From an uncultured Duncaniella sp. (GTDB lineage: Bacteria; Bacteroidota; Bacteroidia; Bacteroidales; Muribaculaceae), in NCBI GenBank assembly GCA_910586305.1, contig CAJUGS010000009.1, forward strand, positions 1-64,000: a stretch of DNA of 64,000 nt, read 5' to 3'. Positions 44,710 through 54,039 of the stretch are shown piece by piece (within the stretch, counting starts at the first letter, position 1; every line of letters starts with the position of its first letter). A program made the translations under genes and the position numbers. Below the pieces are notes generated by a model. The model was not told the DNA's origin and made no database searches. It saw nothing but the letters and a program-made list of their open reading frames with translations.

Positions 44710-45981
44710 ATGAAAAAATTCAGATTTCTCTATCTCCCTCTGCTCGCTCTCATGACCGCGTTTTCGTTCGCTTCATGTTCGGATGACAATAAGAACGACA
44801 TTCCTGATGATCCCACACTCATTGAGGACTACCACTTTGACCTTTGGGTGGCTCTTGACCGTCACGGAGGTATGGCCCGTGACGTGCAAACACTTGTGAG
44901 GTCTCTCGGAAGCCTCGATGCCGACCAGCCGGAAATCAATTTCGAGGGAAAGGGCACGGAGGTCAACGCGATTCTGTCGCTTGAAACCATCTACAAGGGC
45001 GCCTACTACTATCAGGTACCCGTGTCGGGAGACCGTTTCGCAAAATACCGCATAGAGAACAACCGTATAATCACAGTGGCCGAACGCCGCTTCAAGACCA
45101 ATACTTTTTCGACCCGCAAATATACTCACGCCTGGATTGACGATAATACACTCGTTATTATGGCTGCGTCAGGTGATGCCAAGAGCATCATATGGACCAA
45201 GCTCAACGCCGAGGATATGAGCATCATTGACGAGGGTACTCTCGACATAGCTATGCCTGAGGGTGGCGAGATGTTCACGACGTCAGGTATCCTCAACTAT
45301 CGCAAGCAAGACAACAAACTGTTCTACTTCTACTATGCCAAGTCGGGCGGTAAGCGTGGCAAGCGTGTGATTCCAATGACCACAGCCGTCATCAATCCGG
45401 CCACAATGACTGTAGAGAGCAACAAGCCCTGCTTCCTTGACTGCGAAATGGTGGGTACTGCCTACGGCGAACTCCTGCAGACTACCACCCTCATCACCGA
45501 TAATGGAGATCTCTACATAGCTTGTGTGACAGACGATTCCGACGGCAAGGAACATTCCCACCTGCTACGCATTCCTGCCGGTAGCACTGATTTTGAGGAA
45601 GGCTATGACGGATGCACAATCAGTGGCAAGCTCATTTCACTCCTCTATATCGGTGGCAAAGAGGCGCTCGCTTATGCCCGTGATGATGAGATGGGTACAT
45701 CGATCGATGATTTCTCCCACTACTATACCGTGCTTGATCTCAATGCCAAGACTTCTTCACGTGTGATGTTTGAGGGCAAGCCTCTCGACTACAGTGGCGG
45801 ACGATTCTCTTCGCGTATGGCCTATGTGAACCACAAAGCCTACATTGGTGTAGATGCCAAGGATACCAATCCGCAGATTTATATCTATGACGTGGCTACC
45901 AAGACAACTATAAAGGGTGCTTCGATGGCTTCGGGCTACTACTTCGAGCAGATTCGTGTTGTCGAGGATGTAAAACAGTAA
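44710..45981 (+). CDS. DUF4374 lipoprotein
   Basis: A 423-residue lipoprotein with Cys23 in FASC followed by SDD, a context often linked to surface export in Bacteroidetes. The body is beta-rich with repeated segments (YTHAWIDDNTLVIMAAS, TAYGELLQTTTLITDNGDLYIACVTD, YVNHKAYIGVDA) suggesting a propeller, and resembles DUF4374. It lies 30 nt after the btuB-like gene. By position it may be a corrinoid-capturing partner of the receptor, as BtuG is for BtuB in Bacteroides (inference). Confidence 0.75.
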   Translation: MKKFRFLYLPLLALMTAFSFASCSDDNKNDIPDDPTLIEDYHFDLWVALDRHGGMARDVQTLVRSLGSLDADQPEINFEGKGTEVNAILSLETIYKGAYYYQVPVSGDRFAKYRIENNRIITVAERRFKTNTFSTRKYTHAWIDDNTLVIMAASGDAKSIIWTKLNAEDMSIIDEGTLDIAMPEGGEMFTTSGILNYRKQDNKLFYFYYAKSGGKRGKRVIPMTTAVINPATMTVESNKPCFLDCEMVGTAYGELLQTTTLITDNGDLYIACVTDDSDGKEHSHLLRIPAGSTDFEEGYDGCTISGKLISLLYIGGKEALAYARDDEMGTSIDDFSHYYTVLDLNAKTSSRVMFEGKPLDYSGGRFSSRMAYVNHKAYIGVDAKDTNPQIYIYDVATKTTIKGASMASGYYFEQIRVVEDVKQ

Positions 45982-46007
45982 ACAAATTTTTCTTATTTCT
46001 GCACTTC

Positions 46008-46056
46008 GGCTGTTCCAGGCGGTGTACACTGAAACACCCCGGGAACAGCTTTTTTT
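46008..46056 (+). terminator. Intrinsic terminator between the DUF4374 gene and cbiK
   Basis: Stem GGCTGTTCC (46008-46016) with GGAACAGC (46042-46049), an inner GGTGT/ACACC stem, then seven or more T (46050-46056). It ends 14 nt before the cbiK ATG, with no promoter between. Confidence 0.75.
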
Positions 46057-46070
46057 AGAAAGAAAAAGAT

Positions 46071-46976
46071 ATGAACAGGTTATTAACATTGGCTGTGTCG
46101 TTTATGATCTCACTGACATTGTATAGCCATAATTTCAATCTCGGAAAGAGCGACAAGGCTGCTATTCTCATGGTGCATTTCGGCACGACATTTGATGACA
46201 CTCGCAAGCTCACAATTGATGCACTAAATGAAGAGGTGAGGAGTGCGTTCCCTGATTTTGCAGTATATGAGGCTTTTACATCGAGAATCGTAATCAAGAG
46301 ACTTGCGGCAAGAGGAGTCGAGAAGATCACACCGCGGGAAGCGTTGCTACGCCTTGCAGCCGACGGATATACTCACGTGGTTGTCCAGAGTTCCAATATC
46401 ATTGACGGTGTGGAAATGTCGGTTCTGCGTCGTGAGGTGGAGCAGATGAAGCCATTTTTCAAGGAAATCCGGGTGGGAACACCGTTGCTCTATTCTGTGG
46501 ACGATTGTATCGCTGTGGCCGATATTATGGCGAGCCGTCACGCTGATGCGCTTCGTTCTTCCAAGGTCGCGCTTGTGCTGGTAGGCCACGGTACCGAGGG
46601 TCCGGCTACTGCCATATACTCTCAGATAGATTATATGCTTACGTCGGCCGGATACCCTAACGCTCATGTGGCTACAGTGGAGGGATATCCTACTTACGAC
46701 ACAACTCTCGCACGTCTGAAGTCATTGAAAACACGTGAGGTTACGCTTGTCCCATTCATGTTTGTAGCCGGAGATCATGCTCGCAACGATATTGATGTAG
46801 AGTGGCGTGAGAATCTTGAGAAAGAGGGATTCAAAGTCAGCACAGTCATAGAAGGACTCGGTTCCATCCAGGCCATAAGGGCCATGTTTGTCGAACGTAT
46901 CAAAGCCGCATTGGAGGGTCGTCATCCCGACGCTGTTGAACAGAAATCGAGAGCTATAAGCAACGCCGGATTATGA
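46071..46976 (+). CDS. cbiK: Sirohydrochlorin cobaltochelatase with signal peptide
   Basis: CbiK-family class II chelatases insert cobalt into sirohydrochlorin. The 301-residue protein begins with an N-terminal signal sequence (about 1-20) and no lipobox, so it should act in the periplasm, as reported for CbiKp of Desulfovibrio. Family motifs are VGHGTEG (H173), ATVEGYP (E204) and GDHARND (H236), the metal-binding positions. The next gene's ATG overlaps its stop by 4 nt. An intrinsic terminator stands just upstream. Confidence 0.88.
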   Translation: MNRLLTLAVSFMISLTLYSHNFNLGKSDKAAILMVHFGTTFDDTRKLTIDALNEEVRSAFPDFAVYEAFTSRIVIKRLAARGVEKITPREALLRLAADGYTHVVVQSSNIIDGVEMSVLRREVEQMKPFFKEIRVGTPLLYSVDDCIAVADIMASRHADALRSSKVALVLVGHGTEGPATAIYSQIDYMLTSAGYPNAHVATVEGYPTYDTTLARLKSLKTREVTLVPFMFVAGDHARNDIDVEWRENLEKEGFKVSTVIEGLGSIQAIRAMFVERIKAALEGRHPDAVEQKSRAISNAGL

Positions 46977-49900
46977 GCAGGAGGAATGTCGGGATAGCAA
47001 TATGCCTTCTTGTCCTTGCACTGGCGGGAGGCTATGTGGTGTGGAGTGTCTGGTTTGCTCCGACAAGGGTATTGGTTGTCAATGCATTGCCTGCCCAAGA
47101 GTCTGAATTGCGACTGGCCGTCGACGGTAACAGTGAGATAAGTCTGACAGCTGTCGCCACTGAAGATGCAGGCGGTTTCAGCGACTATGATGCTGTGCTT
47201 CTTTACGGGCGCGGATTATATGTTGATTCCGTTATGCGCCTTGAACTTGACGAAGCGGCCAAGAAGGGAGTGATAGTACACACCAACACCTTGCGACGCT
47301 CCTCGGTGAAAATAGTCCACAATCTCGATTCCATCAGGCAAAATACCATCGATACATATCTTCGCAATCAATGTCGTGCAAACAATTTCAACCTTTTTCG
47401 CTACATACGCACGATAGCCAATCCGCGCAGAGTGTGCCGGACAGTGCCGTCTCCTCCAGTTAGACTTCCCGACGGAATGCTTTATTATGTCGATGAGGGA
47501 GTATATTTCAGCCATCCCGGGGAGTTTGAGGATTACCTTAGGGCAAAAGGTGTGTATCGCTACGGTGCCGCAAAAATAGCTCTCGTTTCGGGTGTGACAT
47601 TTCCTGTGGAAGGAGCACGCGGGCATATAGATACCCTCATGGCACGTCTCACGGATGCGGGTTACAACGTGTATCCTTTCTCTGCATCAGGAAGAGAGCG
47701 TGAAAGGCTTTTAAGGGAAATCAAACCCGACGCGGTGGTATATCTTCCGATGGGCAGACTCGGGTCTGACTCGATTGTAAACGCACTGTATGACGAGGAT
47801 ACACCTCTGTTTGCTCCATTCCCTGTCACAGTGGGTCGCGAAGAGTGGCTTGATGCAGGCAAGTCTCTGGGTGCCGGGACAATTACCTCCCGCATAGTTC
47901 TGCCAGAGATTGACGGGGCTATGGCTTCGGTGTGTATATCCACTCAGAATCCTGACGGAGAGGGACGTGTGCTTCCTACTCCGGAGAGTGAGCGTGTGGA
48001 TGCCTTCATGAAGCAGATGAATGGGTTCATGAGACTTCGCACCAAGCTTAACTCTGATAAGCGTGTGGCCGTAGCTTATTTCAAGTCTCCCGGCAAGGAT
48101 GCACTTCTTGCCTCAGGGATGGAAGTAGTGCCTTCGCTGTATAATTTTTTGAAGAGACTTCGTGATGAGGGATATGATCTGACAGGGTTGCCACAGACAC
48201 TTGAGGAGTTCAGACGCGACATCATGAAATATGGCGCTGTGATGGGGGATTATGCTCCGCAGGCACAGCAACGGTTTATGGACGAATGTTCTCCGTTGTG
48301 GATTGACAGGCATACATATGAAAAGTGGGCGCGTGAGATGCTCTTGCCTGAAAAATATGACGAAGTGACCGCTCGCTATGGCAACGCACCGGGAACATTG
48401 CTGGCGCGTAATGACAGCATAGCCGTGGCTTGCCTGCGTTACGGCAATATTTTTCTTTTTCCTCAGCCACGTGCGGCCATCGGTGATGACGATTTTCGCA
48501 TTGTTCATGGTGCTGATGTGGCTCCACCTCATAGCCATATCGCACCATACCTCTATGTGTCGAAGGGCTTTATGGCCGATTTGCTCATTCACTTCGGCAC
48601 TCATGGCAATCTTGAATTCACTCCCGGAAAGGATGTGGCTCTTTCGGGGGCTGACTGGGCCGATGTGCTCACAGGGCATATCCCTCATTTTTATTTTTAT
48701 ACGACCGCTAATGTGGGAGAATCAGTCATAGCACGTCGCCGTAGCCATGCTGTGCTGGTGAGTCATCTCACGCCACCGTATGTCGAGAGTGGTATGAGGT
48801 GTGAGTATGCCTCGCTGATAGAGCGTCTGCATAAGGCAATGGCAGATTCCTCGGACAATACTGTGGAACTTAAGCGTGAGATAGTTGCTCTCGGATTGCA
48901 CTCCGATCTTCGCCTTGACTCTCTGTTGACGGCGCCATATACAGCCGAGGAGTTATCAAAGATTGACCTTTTTGTAGAAGAACTTGCAAACGAAAAGGTG
49001 ACAGGTGCGTTCTATGTCATGGGAATGCCTTACTCTTCACGAGACTTGTTGACAACTCTTCAGGCCATCTGTGCCGATGGTGTGGCCTATTCGCGTGCCT
49101 GCCGGGATTTTGAAAAGGGAATTATTTCCGAACATGATTCAAAGGACTATGGTTACGTGGCCCATCACTATCTTGATGATGCCAGGCAGAGCATAGCCGA
49201 CTTAGTGGCTGGAAATTATAGGAATGCCGACGGTATGGATGAGGTTGAAGAGTGTCTTCACAATCTGCTTGCTTCCACCGGAGCTGAGATTGATGCGATG
49301 GTAGGTGCGATGTCAGGACGTCCGGTGCGTCCTGCTCCCGGAGGCGATCCTGTGCTCAATCCCAATGTTTTACCGACTGGACGGAATATGTTCAGTGTAA
49401 ATCCCGAGATTACTCCTGGGAAGAAAGCGTGGTCTGACGGTGTCTCTCTTGCCGAAGCGACTCTCAGGGATTATAAGAATCGCCACGGGGAGTATCCCCA
49501 GAAAGTGAGTTATACATTTTGGGCCGGTGAGTTCATCTCCACTGAGGGAGCCACTATAGCACAGGCCCTTAGGATGATGGGTGTGGAACCTGTGCGCGAC
49601 AGCCAGGGGCGTGTTATGGGATTGAGGCTTACACCGTCCGAGGAATTAGGCCGTCCGCGCGTCAATATAATCGTGCAGGTGTCGGGACAGCTTCGTGATA
49701 TCGCCTCTTCACGGCTGAAAATGCTCACAGAGGCGGTGAGAATGGCTTCCGAAGCCCGTGATAACATATATCCCAATTATGTTGCCGTCGGAACCACCGA
49801 GCAGGAGAAGGCACTTCTTTTGGACGGAAACACGCTGGAGAGAGCCAAGGCTTTGTCGGTGATGAGAGTGTTTGGTCCGGTCAACTCAGGATATTCGACT

Positions 49901-50848
49901 GGTATGCTTTACTATACTGAAAATTCAGGAGAGTGGGAGGATAAGAGCGAGCTTGCTGACGGATTTATAAACAATATGTGTGCTGTTTACGGTGACGATG
50001 ATGAATGGGGCAGTCCTGAACCTGCTTTGTTCGGCACGGCGATATCTGGCACTAAGGTAACGGTGCAGCCACGCCAGAGCAACACATGGGGGCCGTTGTC
50101 GCTTGATCATGTCTACGAATTTACCGGTGCGCTATCCTTGGCGGTTGACAGGATTGACGGAGAGGAGCCGGAAGCTGTGATGGCAGACTATCGCAACCGC
50201 TACATTCCTCGTGTGCAGGATACCAAAGAGGCGGTAGCCGTGGAGACACGTGCCACAGTGCTCAATCCTGTCTTCATCTCCGAGAGAATGAAAGGCGATG
50301 CTTCTACTGCACAGATGTTCGGGGAGATTTTTCGAAATATATTCGGCTGGACTGTTACGAGGCCGTCTGCGTTAACCGAGGGTGTTTACGATGATCTGTA
50401 TGATGTCTATGTGGCCGATTGTCATTCGCTCGGAATCAAGGACTATTTTGACCGTGTAAACCCTGTTGCGCTGCAGGAGATGACGGCGACAATGCTTGAG
50501 AGCGCCAGAAAGGGATATTGGAAGGCTTCCGGTGAACAGCTTAGGAATGTTGCCGGATTGAATGCCGAACTGACCGCTCGGCATGGTGCGCCGTGCACTG
50601 AGTTTGTCTGCGGAAACCGCAAGCTACAGGAATTCACTGCCTCCCTCCTTGACGATGGACAGTCTGTGAGATACCTTGCGGCAATGGCTTCAACTATCAA
50701 TACGGACATTGAAGGTGAAAGGCACGGTAATTTTGCACCCGATATATTTATACCCGTCTCTGGCGGTGGCAGATGGTGGATGGCGGTGCTTATATTGCTA
50801 TCCTTAGTGGCGATTATAGGGGTTGTTGTCTATAGGAGAAAAAAATAA
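46973..50848 (+). CDS. CobN/HmuS-like membrane-anchored chelatase-family protein
   Basis: The 1291-residue protein is homologous to CobN/BchH large chelatase subunits. HFGTHGNLEFTPGKD at 540-554 is the signature, and SDGVSLAEATLRDYKNR comes later. It has a helix at 6-28 and a second at about 1267-1286 followed by RRKK. Both ends therefore face the cytoplasm and about 1,240 residues face the periplasm. Cytoplasmic CobN needs the ATPases CobS and CobT; neither is here. Bacteroidetes HmuS of heme-uptake operons has a related layout. It is coupled to cbiK and precedes btuFCD-like genes. Confidence 0.87.
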   Translation: MSRRNVGIAICLLVLALAGGYVVWSVWFAPTRVLVVNALPAQESELRLAVDGNSEISLTAVATEDAGGFSDYDAVLLYGRGLYVDSVMRLELDEAAKKGVIVHTNTLRRSSVKIVHNLDSIRQNTIDTYLRNQCRANNFNLFRYIRTIANPRRVCRTVPSPPVRLPDGMLYYVDEGVYFSHPGEFEDYLRAKGVYRYGAAKIALVSGVTFPVEGARGHIDTLMARLTDAGYNVYPFSASGRERERLLREIKPDAVVYLPMGRLGSDSIVNALYDEDTPLFAPFPVTVGREEWLDAGKSLGAGTITSRIVLPEIDGAMASVCISTQNPDGEGRVLPTPESERVDAFMKQMNGFMRLRTKLNSDKRVAVAYFKSPGKDALLASGMEVVPSLYNFLKRLRDEGYDLTGLPQTLEEFRRDIMKYGAVMGDYAPQAQQRFMDECSPLWIDRHTYEKWAREMLLPEKYDEVTARYGNAPGTLLARNDSIAVACLRYGNIFLFPQPRAAIGDDDFRIVHGADVAPPHSHIAPYLYVSKGFMADLLIHFGTHGNLEFTPGKDVALSGADWADVLTGHIPHFYFYTTANVGESVIARRRSHAVLVSHLTPPYVESGMRCEYASLIERLHKAMADSSDNTVELKREIVALGLHSDLRLDSLLTAPYTAEELSKIDLFVEELANEKVTGAFYVMGMPYSSRDLLTTLQAICADGVAYSRACRDFEKGIISEHDSKDYGYVAHHYLDDARQSIADLVAGNYRNADGMDEVEECLHNLLASTGAEIDAMVGAMSGRPVRPAPGGDPVLNPNVLPTGRNMFSVNPEITPGKKAWSDGVSLAEATLRDYKNRHGEYPQKVSYTFWAGEFISTEGATIAQALRMMGVEPVRDSQGRVMGLRLTPSEELGRPRVNIIVQVSGQLRDIASSRLKMLTEAVRMASEARDNIYPNYVAVGTTEQEKALLLDGNTLERAKALSVMRVFGPVNSGYSTGMLYYTENSGEWEDKSELADGFINNMCAVYGDDDEWGSPEPALFGTAISGTKVTVQPRQSNTWGPLSLDHVYEFTGALSLAVDRIDGEEPEAVMADYRNRYIPRVQDTKEAVAVETRATVLNPVFISERMKGDASTAQMFGEIFRNIFGWTVTRPSALTEGVYDDLYDVYVADCHSLGIKDYFDRVNPVALQEMTATMLESARKGYWKASGEQLRNVAGLNAELTARHGAPCTEFVCGNRKLQEFTASLLDDGQSVRYLAAMASTINTDIEGERHGNFAPDIFIPVSGGGRWWMAVLILLSLVAIIGVVVYRRKK

Positions 50849-50852
50849 TTAG

Positions 50853-50860
50853 TAACTTTG
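50853..50860 (+). promoter_or_regulatory. Internal -7 box before the btuF-like gene
   Basis: TAACTTTG lies 7 nt before the ATG. No good -33 box. It may allow the importer and cob genes to be transcribed separately from the riboswitch. Confidence 0.45.
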
Positions 50861-50867
50861 CAAAAAT

Positions 50868-52016
50868 ATGAAACTACTGAAGAATCTTATAGCCATGACG
50901 GTGCTCCTTTGGGGATTCGCTTCGTGCGGTAGCGGAGGCGGAGAGCGCCGTAAGTCTGAGGGTGGCGACACCCTTGCACTGTCGGAGATGGCACCGAAAT
51001 ATGCCAGGGGATTCAAGGTGATGCCCGGTGAAAAAGGGGTGACACTTTTGGAAATATCTGACCCGGAAGGCTCCGAGAGCCATAAATTCAACATAGCCCT
51101 TGTGGATCGTTCTGTTCCAGGTGCGCGTGTGCCTGCCGGATACACGCGTGTTGATGTTCCTGTTGAAAAGGTTGTGTGTATGACTTCATTGCAACTCAGC
51201 AATTTCATTAAACTCGGACTCACGGAGAAAGTGGCCGGAGTGACTTCCACACGCCATCTCCACAACGAGCATATGCGTCGGCAGCTTGCCGACGGCACCA
51301 CTGGAAAGATAGGTATCGAGGGTAACTTTGATCCCGAGGTTGTGATTGCTCTGCGTCCCGACTTGATATTGATATCGCCCTTCAAACGTGGAGGATATGA
51401 AGCTTTGAAAGGCGTGGATGCTCCTATGGTGCCACATCTCGGATATAAGGAACTCACTCCGCTCGGACAGGCCGAATGGATCAAAGTGGTGGGAATGCTC
51501 ACAGGACATGACCGAGAGGCGGTCATGGTGTTTAATGATATCGAGAAAAGATATAATGAGCTTAAAGATCTCACCGATTCTGTGGCCGAACGTCCGAGTG
51601 TGTTTACCGGAGAGATGAGGGGCGGCAATTGGTATGCCGTAGGCGGCCGTAGCTTCATGGCCCAGCTCATACGTGATGCGGGAGGTGACTACTTTCTTAA
51701 GGATAATGAAGAGAGTGGGGGTGTCACTCTTGACTACGAGACAGTCTATTCACAGGCTGCCAATGCCGACTTCTGGCGTATTGTCAATAGTTACGATGGT
51801 GCTTTTAACTACGATGTGCTTGCTGCGCGCGATGCCCGATACATGGACTTCGATGCCTGGAAGAATCGTCGCGTGATCTATTGTAATATGCGCGAGGTGC
51901 CATTCTACGAGAGTATGCCGGTAGAGCCTGAAGTGGTTCTTGCCGATCTTATCAAAGTGTTTCATCCGGAGGCTCTTCCTGACCATAATCCGGTGTATTA
52001 CCATCTGCTTAAATGA
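50868..52016 (+). CDS. btuF: BtuF-like ABC substrate-binding lipoprotein
   Basis: A 382-residue lipoprotein (Cys20 in FASC) with the helical-backbone PBP fold of FecB/BtuF proteins: VEKVVCMTSLQLSNFIKLGL, ALRPDLILISPFK, YAVGGRSFMAQLIRDAGGDYF. It would deliver a corrinoid, or another chelate handled by the operon, to the permease. Heme or siderophore cannot be excluded on fold alone; B12 context is strong. The permease ATG overlaps its stop. Confidence 0.82.
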   Translation: MKLLKNLIAMTVLLWGFASCGSGGGERRKSEGGDTLALSEMAPKYARGFKVMPGEKGVTLLEISDPEGSESHKFNIALVDRSVPGARVPAGYTRVDVPVEKVVCMTSLQLSNFIKLGLTEKVAGVTSTRHLHNEHMRRQLADGTTGKIGIEGNFDPEVVIALRPDLILISPFKRGGYEALKGVDAPMVPHLGYKELTPLGQAEWIKVVGMLTGHDREAVMVFNDIEKRYNELKDLTDSVAERPSVFTGEMRGGNWYAVGGRSFMAQLIRDAGGDYFLKDNEESGGVTLDYETVYSQAANADFWRIVNSYDGAFNYDVLAARDARYMDFDAWKNRRVIYCNMREVPFYESMPVEPEVVLADLIKVFHPEALPDHNPVYYHLLK

Positions 52017-53047
52017 GTCGGCGAGCCACAACCTTTTTCATGACAGCTCTTGGGGGATCCATTTTGCTCTTCCTTGTGCTGAATTTGCTGCTCGGCTCTG
52101 TGATGATTCCGGCATCCGACGTAGTGGAGATTCTGCTCGGAGGTGACGGAGACAATCATATATGGCGCACCATAGTGCTGAAGTCGCGTCTGCCACAGGC
52201 TCTTACAGCTATAGTGGCCGGTGCGGGGCTGTCGGTGAGCGGCCTGCTAATGCAGACGGTGTTCCGCAATCCTTTGGCCGGTCCGTCGGTGCTCGGCATA
52301 AGCTCGGGCGCGAGTCTTGGAGTTGCCTTTGTTGTGCTCCTTTCCGGAAGTATCGGCGGGGTTGCTCTGAGTCGTCTCGGCATGATGGGGGAAGTGACTG
52401 TCACTCTTGCGGCCATAGTGGGATCTATGCTTGTCATGTCGCTCATAGCCTATGTGGCCCAGAAGGTGAGAGGCAATGTGACTCTGCTCATCATGGGTGT
52501 CATGATTGGTTACATAGCCAATGCTGTGATTGGTGTGCTGAAATTCTTCAGCGCCGAGGAGGATATAAGGGCCTATGTGATATGGGGACTTGGAAGTTTT
52601 GCACGTGTATCAGGTGGCCAGACGACGGTGTTCATTGTAATAATGTTGTGTCTGTTGCCATTGTCATTTCTTCTTGTCAAGACTCTCAACCTTCTATTGC
52701 TTGGCGATTCCTATGCCTCTAATCTCGGACTTGATATCCGCAGGGCACGGCTCACGGTGATTTCATGTGCCGGAGTGCTTGTGGCCGTAGTGACAGCCTA
52801 TTGCGGTCCCATAGTTTTTCTCGGCCTCGCTGTGCCACACTTGTGTAGGGGTATATTCCGTACATCCAATCACGCTGTACTTCTTCCCGCCTCGCTGCTT
52901 GCCGGAGCCTCGCTTGCGCTTGTGTGCAGTCTCATCGCACGTCTTCCCGGTTTTGAAGGAGCTCTTCCGGTCAACTCTGTCACCGCCCTTGTGGGCGCGC
53001 CTGTGGTTATGTGGGTATTGTTTAACAAACGGAAAGCCGCAATATGA
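52013..53047 (+). CDS. btuC: FecCD-family permease, BtuC-like
   Basis: A 344-residue inner-membrane permease with about ten helices. Typical FecCD segments are RLPQALTAIVAGAGLSVSG, MQTVFRNPLAGPSVLGISSGA and, toward the end, GPIVFLGLAVPHLCRG. It forms the channel of the importer with the ATPase that overlaps it by 4 nt. Confidence 0.9.
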   Translation: MSRRATTFFMTALGGSILLFLVLNLLLGSVMIPASDVVEILLGGDGDNHIWRTIVLKSRLPQALTAIVAGAGLSVSGLLMQTVFRNPLAGPSVLGISSGASLGVAFVVLLSGSIGGVALSRLGMMGEVTVTLAAIVGSMLVMSLIAYVAQKVRGNVTLLIMGVMIGYIANAVIGVLKFFSAEEDIRAYVIWGLGSFARVSGGQTTVFIVIMLCLLPLSFLLVKTLNLLLLGDSYASNLGLDIRRARLTVISCAGVLVAVVTAYCGPIVFLGLAVPHLCRGIFRTSNHAVLLPASLLAGASLALVCSLIARLPGFEGALPVNSVTALVGAPVVMWVLFNKRKAAI

Positions 53048-54039
53048 GTGATTTGAAGGAAACTATCAGAGTCGAAAGACTCACCACAGGATACCGAGGG
53101 CGTAAGGGTGTGGCGACTGTAGTGACAGGCGAGCTCACCGCGTCACTCCATGGTGGCGAACTCACCTGCCTGCTCGGTCCCAACGGAGCTGGCAAGTCGA
53201 CTCTTCTACGTACTCTGTCGGGCTTTCTTCCTCCCATCGGAGGAGAAATATATATAGAAGGCAACAAGCTTGGCAACTACACTTCTGCCCGGCTGGCCCG
53301 ACTCATAGGTGTGGTGCTCACTGAGCGTCTTCATCTCAACAACATGACTGTGGCTGAGCTTGTCGGACTCGGACGCAGCCCTTACACAGGATTCTGGGGA
53401 CGTCTTACCACTGAGGATGAAGAAATCGTGGAGCGTTCGATGGAGCTGGTCCGAATCACAGGTATGCGTCAAAGAATGGTCTCAACCCTCAGCGACGGTG
53501 AAAGACAGAAAGTGATGATAGCCAAGGCTCTTGCCCAGGAAACACCGGTTATTTTTCTTGATGAGCCAACTGCTTTCCTCGACTATCCAAGCAAGGTGGA
53601 GATAATGCAGTTGCTTCTTGACCTTGCACGCAGAGAGGGAAAAACAGTGTTTCTTTCCACTCACGATCTGGAGTTGTCTCTTCAGATTGCCGACCGTATA
53701 TGGCTTGTAGACAAGGAGAAGGGTGTGGTGACCGGCACTCCTGAAGATCTGTCTCTGTCTGGCGATATGGGACGTTTTTTTGAGCGTGACGGCGTGGTCT
53801 TCGATCTCTCGGCTGGAATGTTCAGAATCGACAGTCGGCCCGGTAGGCAGATTGTCCTTACAGGCAGAGGTGTAAGACACGCTATGGCAGCTAAGGCGCT
53901 GGCTCGGTGTGGAGTGCGAGCTGTCGGACAGGAATTGTCGGATACTGTCGACGGGCGTGTTGACGTGACCGACGATGCATTTATTTATAACGGACATAGT
54001 GTCCATTCTATTGAAGAATTGCTAACTCTCATAAAGTGA
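53044..54039 (+). CDS. btuD: ABC transporter ATPase, BtuD-like, with C-terminal extension
   Basis: Walker A GPNGAGKST at 45-53, ABC signature LSDGE at 149-153, Walker B VIFLDEP at 169-175, and the switch histidine in STHD. At 331 residues it is about 70-80 longer than usual: residues from about 255 on form an extra domain that I do not recognise. It energises import with the permease. It overlaps cobJ-cbiC by 4 nt. Confidence 0.9.
   Translation: MSDLKETIRVERLTTGYRGRKGVATVVTGELTASLHGGELTCLLGPNGAGKSTLLRTLSGFLPPIGGEIYIEGNKLGNYTSARLARLIGVVLTERLHLNNMTVAELVGLGRSPYTGFWGRLTTEDEEIVERSMELVRITGMRQRMVSTLSDGERQKVMIAKALAQETPVIFLDEPTAFLDYPSKVEIMQLLLDLARREGKTVFLSTHDLELSLQIADRIWLVDKEKGVVTGTPEDLSLSGDMGRFFERDGVVFDLSAGMFRIDSRPGRQIVLTGRGVRHAMAAKALARCGVRAVGQELSDTVDGRVDVTDDAFIYNGHSVHSIEELLTLIK

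Noticed and set aside
46973..50848. Canonical aerobic CobN cobaltochelatase
   Set aside because: Anaerobic pathway markers (CbiD, CbiG, CbiK) and membrane anchoring argue against it; CobS/CobT are not seen.
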